Below are positions 1 through 9,766 of a stretch of DNA of 64,000 nucleotides, one piece after another. The DNA is from Lotus japonicus (lineage: Eukaryota > Streptophyta > Magnoliopsida > Fabales > Fabaceae): NCBI RefSeq assembly GCF_012489685.1, contig NC_080046.1, forward strand, positions 59,820,195 through 59,884,194, given 5' to 3'. Position numbers and translations under genes: made by a program. The notes beneath the pieces are model-generated. The model made no database searches and was not told where the DNA came from. It saw nothing but the letters and a program-made list of their open reading frames with translations. Positions within the stretch are counted from its first letter, which is position 1; every line of letters begins with the position of its first letter.

Positions 1-166
1 ATAACATGTTTAGATCAACTTTCTTTCATCAGAATCAATTCTGAAACTAAGAAGCTACTCACAGAAACTTATCTTCAGAATTGATACTGACCTTATAATC
101 AATTATAGAATGATTTACAAACATGCACTAATTTATATTTATTTCAGATTTTGCAGGGCTTGGTAC

Positions 167-1737
167 CTTAAATTAGATTTGCTAGTTCCAATCACCAATT
201 TCCTTATACCAAGATTCCTAACAAGGTCCACGATGGCTTTGGAAATGTTGTCACCTTCAGTGAGCATGATCTCCACCTTAACCTGAATTTCATTATTATT
301 TTTTAATCTTCAACTACCACATCAAAAAGCCTAGTGACTAGTGATTGTCCAAATAAACTCGTGTCATGGGCTTTATTATTTCTCAGCTGTGATTTATGTA
401 CCTTTGAATCAGTGCACAAGTCAATGAACCTTTGAAGGAGCTCTTTCTTCTTGCCTTTCTCTTGAGTTAAGTGAAAATTAACATACTCTGGATCTACAAG
501 ATTCCTTGGAATTTTTCCAACTGCCATTAAACATTAAAAAACAATAGGATGAAGCACCCAAAGCCATAGCTAAATGAGTAAGTTGTGAGAAATTTTGTAT
601 GAGAAGCCAATAAAACTTTTCTATTCCTCATTTTTTATTAACTTCAGCAGTTGTATAGGAGTAGTTTTTGCAGGGGAGAAGTATTTCTATAAGGTTTAAA
701 GGTGAAATCTAAACATGCAGTTATACTAGGACTTATGGTGTGTTTAAACAAATTAAACTTTTACGTGAGAAGCCTGTTGAAATAAGCTCAACAAAAGTTA
801 TGGGCGTTATGGGCTTATATATCCATGAACGCTTATTCGTAAGTTAAGGAAGGTTAATATAAACTCAAAACAACTTTTAGATAAGTCATAAGCGCTTAAT
901 TAAGTTGTTGACCGAAACCCTAAGGTTGTTTGGAAGAGCTTATTTGAGCTAATCTTATACGATAAACATTGACATAATCACATAAGCGCTTATCGCATAA
1001 TCGCCTATTATAAGCTGATAATAGGTATTACCGTTTTAGGTAAGTATAAACTCTTATTCATAAGCTAATCTAAACAGTTTTTGAAAATAAGCTTAAAACA
1101 ACTTATAGCTTGACCATAAGCTATTTAAATATATTCTTCCAAACACTTCATAAGCATTTATACTATAAGATAAGCTCAAATAAGTTTTTCCAAACGGAGC
1201 TTAGTCTTAGAAAAAAGCTTTTCCAACTTATGGGGTCTTATAATCACGAACGGACGGAGTGGAAGTTTACAATCATCTGATATAGGAACAGAGGAGGAGA
1301 AGGACAAAGTGGGTAAAAATAGAAGAACTTGACTCACATGGAGTTGGAATGAGCCTGATTTCAGGAAAAACGTGTATGAAACAGACAGTGGTAGAGGGTG
1401 TGACAGCATGTTTCAAAGTCCACAAAAGCGCTTCCATGCTTGATTCTCCAGCTTGGCCTACTGCCACATAAACAATGTCTTTCTCATTGTGAATATCAAA
1501 AGAGAACACACTGCTCTCACAGTCTTCTGATATTGTATCCAATGGCTCCTCCAGATTGATCTCAAACAGCTCCTCTGAATCCTTGTTGCCTATCTCACTG
1601 GTGCTGCTGCTATGGCTGTAATTTAACACTTGGTTTTTTCTCCTGAACCCAATGAGAAAACAAGTGCAACTGGATGTTTCTTCATGGGAATCATAGTGCA
1701 AACAGTCTTGCCCCATTTTCCCTGACAATATTGACAT
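167..1737 (-). CDS. USP-fold protein gene A, 3' part beyond left edge
   Basis: Three exons read on the minus strand: 1338-1737 (start codon at 1735-1737), 402-520 and 167-282, each bounded by AG/GT and with matching phases (1, 0, 2). The first exon has an acidic, Ser-rich head, then YVAVG, a strand-helix segment and CFIHVFPE, the first half of a universal stress protein (adenine nucleotide alpha-hydrolase-like) fold. Exon 2 encodes the charged helix EKGKKKELLQRFIDLC; exon 3 encodes VKVEIMLTEGDNISKAIVDL and ends at VIGTSKSNLR. Plant USP domains are linked to stress signalling; the substrate here is unknown. The usual USP ATP-loop pattern (G-2X-G-9X-G-S/T) is not evident at VIGTSK, so ATP binding is uncertain. 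The last exon, equivalent to 2941-3133 of the next gene, lies outside the window. Intron 1 contains a MITE. The gene is a tandem paralogue of the gene at 2941-4508. Confidence 0.82.
925..1200. repeat. MITE-like inverted repeat in intron 1 of USP gene A
   Basis: The left arm (GTTTGGAAGAGCTTATTTG, near 927-947) is repeated inverted at about 1173-1196, and both arms continue into AGCTNATCTTATA. The middle holds further AAGCGCTTAT-type palindromes. I did not find a convincing target duplication, so the superfamily is open (hAT-type MITE is one option). The flanking 730-900 segment has similar motifs and may be a degenerate second copy. Confidence 0.5.
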
Positions 1738-2940
1738 GCTATTGTTGTGTCCAAGTTTCTATCAACTTGGTTTCTCCTATGAAGTTGTAGGCTATTTTGG
1801 ATTCAGGCTCGCACCGGTGCAAACTGACGTTAACACTTACTTTAAAATAAAAAGTCAACAAAACTCTCTTATGAACCGGGATGAAAGTCTATTCACATTG
1901 GTATTCAAACACACACATGAACTTTGTGATCAAGAGAAAATGACCAGGATTTTGGAGTTGATTGGATTGGAGTTTCATCATGTAAGTGTAACTAAGACGA
2001 AACTTCCGCAATTTGAGTATTCATGTATTTTAAATGCTAAAAAAATATAGGACGTATTTGTGTGTACAAACAAAACTACAAAAGGGTACAGACAAAGTTT
2101 TATTTAACAAAATTAAAGAAAGTGATATGGAGAGAATAATTGCATAAATAAATAATATTAAGAAAGTGATATGTGCAAATAAATGTTATTATATTAATTA
2201 TAAAGCCATCGATGTTGAATGATAAATAAAAAAACTTTGCAGACCAAAACTTTATTCAAAATGCATTCTTTATGTTAACATCACTTCTCTTATTCATGTC
2301 CTGTATGAATGTTTTACTATTATCAAACCCAATGACAAGTCTATCTCAGAAAAGGTTATACCCAAATGCATTAAAAAAAAAGTTGATTTGAGGGAAAGTT
2401 TGTGATTAGAAATGAGATCTGGTTATCATCAATGGACGCTTCTTTTTGATTGCAGCTCAGGTGAGTCATTGATATGCTTTAAATATTTTTAGTATATGCT
2501 CAAACCTTAAGAGCAGGAAAAAATTATCAAACTAAGTGGACCCTCCCCCTAAATTATATGTAATGATGTTATTATTATCATCATAAATCTAACAAAATGA
2601 TATATGTATTTATATGTTTAAGGTTTATAGTTTCTTAACGTGCCAGAAACGAATGATTGAAGTGACAACACTTTGTCTTTGCTCTTCAAATTTAGTGTAT
2701 TACAATAATAGATAACAGATGAGGACTACCTTAAACTAAAATTATTGGCAGCCCAAGCAAATCATAAACTGATGATGTTGTATGAAAAGCTTATTCTGGT
2801 TAATTTCAAGCACTTCATTTTCATCTACACTATTGATCTTTCATAGCCTAAAATCTAAAACTAATATTCAATGAGGTAGCCATCCCTTGTGCTGCAATTC
2901 ACATTACACACTCATTGTTCTGACAAATTAGGCTCCAAAG
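1738..2940. other. Intergenic spacer between the two USP genes
   Basis: This is the upstream side of USP gene A and the downstream side of USP gene B. AT-rich. I see no exon-like coding stretch, RNA gene or clear transposon ends. The open frame at 1736-2050 has no recognisable domain and I do not treat it as a gene. Confidence 0.6.
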
Positions 2941-4508
2941 TCAAAAGCAAATACATGAAAGTGATGAAAACCAATCATTTTTCTGGTCTTCTTCTTTGTG
3001 GGACATTGAAGTATCATTAGCTGTCTGTTGATTTACTTCCTCCCCTTCACATATAATTCTTACCTTGCAACTTTCTGGTGCATTCTGAAGTATCTGATCA
3101 GCCATGCTGTTCCCTTTCTTAGACCTTAGTTTTCTGCTCAAACATTATTATGTTAGTGGTTCATTTATGACAAAACTGATATAGGCCCAAACTAAAATTC
3201 TACTTAGATGCACTAGTAGTAAGGGATTTTAGTTTACCTTAATTGGGATTTGTTTGTTCCAATCACAAGTTTTCTTATTTGAAGAATGGGAATGAGATCA
3301 ATGATAGCCTTTGCAATCAAGTCACTCTCAATCAGAATGGTGTCCACCTTAACCTGTTTGATACTTTTGTCACTTCATCTCTTGGTTTTGGGTGAAATTG
3401 GAAAATAGATTTGAAGTACTTATATTATAATACTAGAATTAGTACCTTGGAAGCAGAGCATAATTGGATGAACTTGTGTAGAAGCTCCCTCCTCTTACCT
3501 CTTTCTTGGGCCATATAGCTCTCCACTTGCTCAGTACTCACTTGGTCCTTTGGAACCATTCCCACTCCCACTGTCATCACACAAACACAGTGAAAGCACA
3601 CATTCACTAGAGAACAGGCCCATATGGAGAAATTGGTTAATTAGAAATAGCATTTTACTTTCAACTTGAGAAAATCAGCATTTGCATTTAGAAAAGGAAA
3701 AACAGTGATCCTAATAATCCTACTTGTGGGTTTTGACTTTTAGCCCTTGAATTTTACATTTTGGACTTTTAATAATTGTATTAGGTATGACCCTATCTTT
3801 GTCCAAGCTAAGACTTCACATCCATCTTTAGTCATCCTTTGTTGACTGTTGGATCATCTTAGGACCTCAAAATTGTTCATGGATTGAAGTGAAGAAACCA
3901 GAAAACCAAATTCTCAAGAAAAAGTTAAAGAAATTTAAAGAAGTGCTTGCTAACTGAATTGAAGTATTTTCCCTTGAATCGAACTTGCAACCATTTTCTA
4001 TATCCCTAGATCATTAGAGGCAATAAAGATAACATTTTTATGGTCTAAAAATAACATGGTGGTTAAGATTTCAACCTCACAGTCACAGTTAGGCCCAGGC
4101 CCCAGGGTGTGATCAGAGCAAGAAAATAACAGAAAAATGGAAAATTTATGTGATGGGGTAATTGGAAGAAAACTTACAAGGATTGGGAATATGCTTGATC
4201 TCTGGGAAAACATGTATGAGATAGAGTGTAGTAGATGGAGTAACCAAATTGTTGAGGGTCCATGACAGAGCTTCCATGCTAGTCTGGCTCTTACCCACTG
4301 CCACATAAACAGGCTCTTCTTCTTCTCCCTCCTTCTCCTTCTCTTCACTAATTGTTGTCATAGGACCATCATTCAAGTGCAACTGGGTGGAGCACTCTTC
4401 CTCTATCTCACTCACAGTGGTGGTGGTGGTGCTGCCTTGGCTGTAGTAGTGGTGGGAGTTGTCCATGGTCACAACTTCATCTGAATGGTGCAAGGTCTCA
4501 GTTAACAT
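2941..4508 (-). CDS. USP-fold protein gene B (complete, 4 exons)
   Basis: Exons 4178-4508, 3446-3570, 3238-3353 and 2941-3133 join in frame to 765 bases, giving 254 residues. Order: acidic N-terminus rich in Ser, Thr and Glu; YVAVGKSQTSMEALSWTL and LYLIHVFPE (first Rossmann-like half); the charged helix ESYMAQERGKRRELLHKFI; VKVDTILIESDLIAKAIIDL; VIGTNKSQLR; then a basic KLRSKKG segment and an acidic tail ending in SSLSCICF. The layout matches short plant USP-like proteins of about 240-270 residues, like the N-terminal half of USP/U-box kinases but with no kinase or U-box. The cysteine-containing C-terminus is notable, but I make no lipidation claim. The GTNKS loop lacks the classical glycine spacing for ATP. 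It is the downstream member of a same-strand tandem pair with conserved intron phases, so the pair arose by local duplication. Confidence 0.85.
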
Positions 4509-5418
4509 TGCAGGCTTGTATATTGTGGTTTTTTGTGCAAGTGAATACTGAATACTAGTTGTATTTATGGTTTTTAGATGAAGGGTAAGAATAGTTGGTT
4601 GAGGAAAAGAAGAACTTGTTGTGTGGGTTGTTGAAAGTGTAAATGAAAAGACAAGTGAAAGAAACTATGCTCTATTCTATTTTCTGCTAACAAAAATGAA
4701 AGGTAGAGGTATAGTGTATGGACTAGTTAAGTAAATCATTATATAATCGATTCTATAAATAAATAAAAATTATGAGTAACTTATTTGTAGCTAATAGAAT
4801 TGATTGTGAAGAATACAAAGATAGTAGTTGTATAATAACACGGCTTGATCAGCTTAGTCTTGAAAAATTGAGGAAAGGAAAAGTGCCGCATGTGGATCAG
4901 GGACGAGGAAATTCAGAGTTTCAACAAACATCAACTTTGACTTTCATTTTTGTCTTCAGAATAAGAGGACCGGAATCTGAAACATAAGATAGATATTTTA
5001 GATGAATAATCATCTCTTCCCACCTTAGTTTTGAGGTGTGAAGAGGTGGAGGTGGAAGAAGGGAGAGATAGGATAAAATGAGAGAAAAAGTAAATATACG
5101 ATAGATGATTCGTTTGATAGATAAAAGAGAAATAGATAGAAAATGAGGTAGAAAATAAGTGGAGAAGTGTGTATATATCATCATTCATTTTAGACGTAGA
5201 ATTTCTAATATATATATTATATTATAATATGATGTCCAACTTTTCACTGTATTTTACTTGGAATAAAGTTTAACTCACACCCTTAATACACTTTGACTTT
5301 GCTAAAATATGAATAAAAGAGAGAGGCATGAATTAAAAATTAGATGTGTGAAGTGATAGGAGAAGATGATAGAGTTATAAAGATAAAAGAAGTGGAAATA
5401 AGATTGAAGAGAAAGTGA
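4509..5418. other. Upstream region of USP gene B
   Basis: AT-rich non-coding sequence between the start of USP gene B and the first CACTA element. Polypurine runs occur at 5040-5170 and 5310-5415. Nothing else is recognisable. Confidence 0.5.
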
Positions 5419-5439
5419 CACTACTACAAAAAGTACTTT

Positions 5440-5825
5440 TCACATCGGGCGAAAAGTACTTTTCACATCGGGTATACAACCGATGTAAACAAAGGTGATG
5501 TGGTATGTCCCCACCTTTTCACATCGAGTACACAGCCGATGTGAAAACTACACATTTCACATCGGTTAATGCCGCAACCGATGTTAAAAGTATGTTTAGT
5601 AATTTCTTTTTCAAATCTGCACGTGTATTTCACATCGGTGGAATCAAATACCCGATGTGAAAACTACACATTTCACATCGGTTTATGCCGCAACCGATGT
5701 GAAAAGTCTGTTTAGTCATTTCTTTTTCAAATCTCCACATGTATTTCACATCGGTGGAATCAAATCCCCGATGTGAAAACTACACATTTCACATCGGTTT
5801 ATGCCAAAACCGATGTGAAAAGTCT
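5440..5825. repeat. Left subterminal repeat array of the Pack-CACTA
   Basis: About twelve copies of TTCACATCGG or its inverse occur as paired palindromes, with a unit of roughly 120 bp repeated about 2.5 times (5540-5660, 5660-5780, 5780-5825). A mirror array is at 9430-9745. In CACTA elements such arrays bind the element-encoded transposase; that role is inferred from the superfamily. Confidence 0.85.
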
Positions 5826-6823
5826 TTTTTTTTTTAAAAAAAAAACAAAACCAGTTATGTTTGGAATCAATTAAAAAGTCATACCTAGCACATTTTCCAT
5901 TCAGAAATAGCTCATATAATTAGCTCATAACTAATTTAACTTTCCAAAGTTCCAGTTACAGAAAGTGAAGTAGCACACACTGTTAACCTAACATAGAAGG
6001 AAATGAGAGAAAGTGGATGAATATTATTTTCATTAGTACATTGCACTAACTATCTCTCAACCAGTATAACTAGCTCATTCATTACATAATGAATCTGATG
6101 AACAAAAACTGCAAGTATATATAAACACATACCCTTAATTTAGACTTTCTACTAAATACATGCTCCAATCTTTTTCCCCATAACGATCTTTTTCACCACC
6201 TACATATGGAAGAATATAAGAATAAAGATGAGGGAGAAATAGAGAACTAAATCAACAAACTTCAGCTTTCTCATTTATTTACAATTGATCCATTGCAAAC
6301 TTAACTTTTCTACATAGATGCAGGTTAAACAATTGAAAATTAAAAACAGGAGTTAAATCAGGATGTCTAAAAGAGAATAAAAAATTGAAAAGCAAGAAGC
6401 AGCTAACACTGAAATTGTTAAATGACAGAAAAATGAAAAGCCAAATACAAAATGATGTAGGTAAACAGTTAAGGAGTGAGGGATGTGAATTTCTAAAATG
6501 ACAATTGAGGCCTGCAACAATAAAAAAACTCAGATCATGCTTTTATGGACATGGATGAGGCTCTGTGAATTTTATGAGCAAACGATGATTATGAAACTTT
6601 GGTAATCAGAATTAGCAGCATGAAGGAGTGCTTATTTTTGCAAATAAAAAAAAAAGAGAAAAGATTTGGGTAAATGTGAGACCTCATAAAATAATCTGGC
6701 CAGAGACAGTCACCGATGTGGAAGAGGAATCAATATCAATATAGCTAAACTCTTTTCAAATAACCACCACTTTTATCTCTCTTCAAAAAATCATTCTCTA
6801 GCTAGGAAAAAAGTAAGGAATTC

Positions 6824-6949
6824 AAAATGAGCAGTTAAACAAACAAGCAAATTAGAAATTAAGATCACTGAAAATGAATATTACTATCTATCATATATTA
6901 CAATCTTTACGGAAATCATCAATGAACTTAAAGGGTGATAAAAAAGTAC

Positions 6950-6950
<1 letters not shown>
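6824..6950 (-). repeat. Captured RPL9 intron segment, copy 1 of an internal duplication
   Basis: The stretch shares a long, roughly 75-80 percent similar block with 7431-7571, including AGTTAAACAAACAAGCAAAT, GACTGAAAATGAA and AATCTT-CG-AAATCATCAA. One copy lies on each side of the two RPL9 exons, so part of the captured intron was duplicated before, during or after capture. Confidence 0.65.
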
Positions 6951-7266
<316 letters not shown>

Positions 7267-7430
7267 CTAATCACACAATGACAAAATCCATAGTTCAATT
7301 AATCAACAAGAAAAATCAGACTTGAATTACCCAACTAAACGAACAAACGAATGCAAAATTAAATTACTTGAAAAAAAGCACATTATTGACACAAATGCAC
7401 AGTTCAAAGTTAATAAAAAATAAAAAATGG

Positions 7431-7571
7431 TCAGCACTTAACCAGTTAAACAAACAAGCAAATGAGAAACTAAGATGACTGAAAATGAACATTGTTATCT
7501 GACCCATATACCAATCTTAACGAAAATCATCAAAGGAGTTGAACATAGGGTTTAGGGTGAACGAAAAGTAG
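7431..7571 (-). repeat. Captured RPL9 intron segment, copy 2
   Basis: This is the partner of 6824-6950. It lies between the RPL9 exon block and the internal CACTA terminus at 7599-7613. Confidence 0.6.
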
Positions 7572-7598
7572 AAAGCTATGGATCTTGATGCCAAAATT

Positions 7599-7613
7599 CA
7601 TTTTTCTAGTAGT
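7599..7613 (-). repeat. Internal copy of the CACTA terminal inverted repeat
   Basis: Read on the minus strand, CACTACTAGAAAAATG matches the element's own right terminus over about 14 bases. It lacks neighbouring ACATCGG subterminal repeats, and the flanking triplet (CAC) does not match the TGA at 5416, so it is not the real end of a simple nested element. It abuts the breakpoint of the captured UNC93-like fragment exactly. Confidence 0.8.
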
Positions 7614-7868
7614 GCACACTCCAGAATTCCCCATTGAAGTCGCCAATTAGTGCACCTTCATGCAAGTTGTTATCTTTAGCATGACTGCGTGCAGTGGAAG
7701 TGAGATATATTCCCTGAAAGCCCAAACTTAGATTAGTAAAGATACAAGAGGCTAATGACAATTTGAAGAAAATATAGAACTTAGACATGTTTCCATGTAT
7801 GTACCTGTCCAACCAACATTATAGAAGCAAAAAACCCAAGAAACAAAGAGGACGGAACCAGTGTATAA
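7608..7868 (-). pseudogene. Captured UNC93-like protein gene fragment
   Basis: Two exon-like blocks, 7805-7868 and about 7614-7713, read YTLVPSSLFLGFFASIMLVG, then GQGIYLTSTARSHAKDNN and GALIGDFNGEFW. This is the diagnostic middle portion of plant UNC93-like, major-facilitator-type membrane proteins, where VPASLYLGFAASIIWVGQGTY is the usual form. The blocks keep AG acceptors and a GT donor, so the piece was captured as genomic DNA. Similarity stops directly after GEFWS, where the internal CACTA terminus begins; CAC TAC TAG of that terminus then reads His-Tyr-stop. Both flanks of the normal protein (roughly 130 residues before, 250 after) are missing, so it cannot make a working transporter. 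Confidence 0.85.
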
Positions 7869-8027
7869 CTGCAGGATGAATAACACAATGAGGATAATTG
7901 AATTTTGATAACTAGAAACTATAGGTATAGGAAGTACAGCTCAAAAAATTGAAAACTGTGTTAATGGTCAATCTGTTCCCTAAAAGATTTTGCCGCTAGT
8001 AAGTATGTCTTTGGAAGAAGAAAATAC

Positions 8028-8226
8028 TTGCAAAGTTGCAAGTCCCTGAACGTATAAAACATCAGTCAAGTTACAGAAGTTTAAGTTGATTGTAGTGACT
8101 AAATTGAGTGACCGTTTAAACATTCAGGAACTTTCAAATATATTACCTTGACCTTCTTAGTGGCAAAATCATTCGAGGCGTGATCTGTATAAAAAGAGAA
8201 GCTTCTGTATTTCTTAGTGAAAAGAC
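8028..8226 (-). other. Exon-like segments of unknown origin inside the Pack-CACTA
   Basis: The block 8147-8226 (80 bases) is bounded by AG and GT and stays open in the phase left by the KELP fragment, adding GLFTKKYRSFSFYTDHASND and a further seven residues. A second possible micro-exon, 8028-8045 (GLATLQ), also has AG and GT borders. I do not recognise either as a known protein. They may derive from a fourth captured gene, from the UNC93-like donor, or be fortuitous. Confidence 0.35.
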
Positions 8227-8605
8227 CTGCTATTGAATCACATATGAGCAAGACAGCCAGTGAGCATGAACTTGACAATACAAATGCAGATTGCATAAAT
8301 TATTGATCACACTAGTATAGGGGAAATGCTTCACGTTACACAAGAATACAACCCTAGATAAATAGTAGATACTCTCAAATGTGCACAAACATTTTCATGC
8401 CAAGCTACAAAGGAAGTTCTCAACTGGGAGTTTGCAATGCCAACAGCGAGGGTTTATAGTAAGTCATGGATTAGAACATGTTTAAAACATAACATAAACT
8501 CCCAAAATATCCTTATTTCAACAAAGAAAGAAAATATTGAAAACCGACAATCCAAAATTGTTTTTCCTCTAGGAATGCAAAGAGCAGAATTGAAAATACA
8601 AGCAC

Positions 8606-9030
8606 CTTTTGAAGTAGGTAGGTCCTTGCCGTCCTTTCTGTAATACTCCCTAATGGAGACCAGTGTTTTCCCTCTGAAATCCTGAATCGTCACCTTCCTC
8701 TTCTCCGAAAGCTGAAACAACCCACCAAAACAAACAGGAAAACAATCAAATTTCTTCAACCTAAGCAACCATTGCTTCAAAAAATAACCAGAGTGTGAAG
8801 ATGAAACAGACCTTGAAGATGATGAGATCGCCATCGTCATCGAACTCCTTGTCCTGGGTAACTCCTTGTTGTTCTTGTTGTTCTTCATCTAGCTGTTGTT
8901 GCTTCTCTTCGAGAAAAGCTTGCACGATCTGCTTGACGAAGGCTTTGAAGGGAGGGAGAGAGGGGTCGAGGCCTGGAGTGTCAAACAGAGCTCCAGAAAC
9001 CGAAACCGAAGACGCCGCGCCAGAGATAGA
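8606..9030 (-). pseudogene. KELP: Captured KELP/PC4-type transcriptional coactivator fragment
   Basis: The exon block from about 9030 to 8812 encodes LDPSLPPFKAFVKQIVQAFL, an acidic linker and KEFDDDGDLIIFK. The next block, 8606-8711, encodes LSEKRKVTIQDFRGKTLVSI and REYYRKDGKDLPTSKG. This is the single-stranded-DNA-binding PC4 domain of the plant KELP (p15-like) coactivator, which works with RNA polymerase II. AG/GT borders are kept. The helix after PTSKG (normally GISL...EQW) is absent, so the domain is truncated. In-frame stops at about 9047 and 9055 precede the fragment and no methionine follows them before the conserved part. It is the 5'-most captured piece in minus-strand order. Confidence 0.87.
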
Positions 9031-9115
9031 GTTCGATCTGGTGAGGTTTCAAGCTTAGAGCGCGAGATATTTGTTTTCGTAATGAGAGGAAGAAAGGGTT
9101 GTGTCGAATTCACAA

Positions 9116-9350
9116 GGTCCTTGAAGGAAGCTAACAACAAGGTCCTGAACGAAGCTAACAACTCGCCGCTGAACGAAGCTAACAACAAGGTCCTTGAAGG
9201 CAGTGAGAGCGAAGGCAGCGAGAGCGAAGGCAGCGAGAGCGGCGGCAGCGAGGACCGGCGACAGCGAGAGCGGCGGCAGCGAGGACCGGTGACAGCGAGA
9301 GCGGTGAGTAGTGGCGGTGAGGCGACGATGCGAATGCAGCGAGAGCGGTG
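9116..9350. repeat. GC-rich minisatellites in the Pack-CACTA
   Basis: 9116-9200 has three diverged copies of a roughly 30-bp unit (GAAGCTAACAACAAGGTCCT). 9200-9350 has a purine-biased tandem array of GCAGCGAGAGCGG and GCAGCGAGGACCGG variants. The composition is far more GC-rich than the surroundings. The open frames in both directions here are by-products of this array. Confidence 0.75.
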
Positions 9351-9429
9351 AGGCTACGATCGGGTTTTGGGTTTGTTTTGGGTTTCTGTGTGAGAATGCT
9401 AGGTTTGTGATGTGTTTGGGTTTAATTTT

Positions 9430-9745
9430 CATGAAGGACTTTTCACATCGGTTGTATTATATCTGATGTGAAAAGTACTTCATGAGGGACTTTTCACATC
9501 GGTTGTATTATACCTGATGTGAAAAGTAATTCATTAAAATTTCAAAAATGCCACCGCTTTAACCTTTCACATCGGGTTTTATAGCAACCGATGTAAAACA
9601 TATTTACTAATTATTTTTTACATCGGACATATTCTGAACTGATGTGAAAAGTCTTATAAAAGTTCACTGTAATTTCGAAATTGCCACCGCATTACCTTTC
9701 ACATCAGGTATTTAATCAACTGATGTGAAAACCCTGATGTGAAAA
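9430..9745. repeat. Right subterminal repeat array of the Pack-CACTA
   Basis: Paired TTCACATCGGTT and CTGATGTGAAA units are repeated about eight times, mirroring 5440-5825 in inverted orientation. Several copies carry ACATCAG variants, showing decay. Confidence 0.85.
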
Positions 9746-9766
9746 ATCCTTTTTCTAGTAGTGTGA

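Noticed and set aside
1736..2050. 104-codon frame upstream of USP gene A
   Set aside because: It lies in the promoter side of the minus-strand gene, lacks any domain and has no support from neighbouring exons.
5440..5825. CRISPR-like array
   Set aside because: The regularly spaced palindromes are CACTA subterminal repeats in a plant genome, mirrored at the other element end.
8795..9432. Several overlapping frames of 87-151 codons on both strands
   Set aside because: They fall on the GC-rich minisatellites and on the captured KELP exon read in wrong frames.
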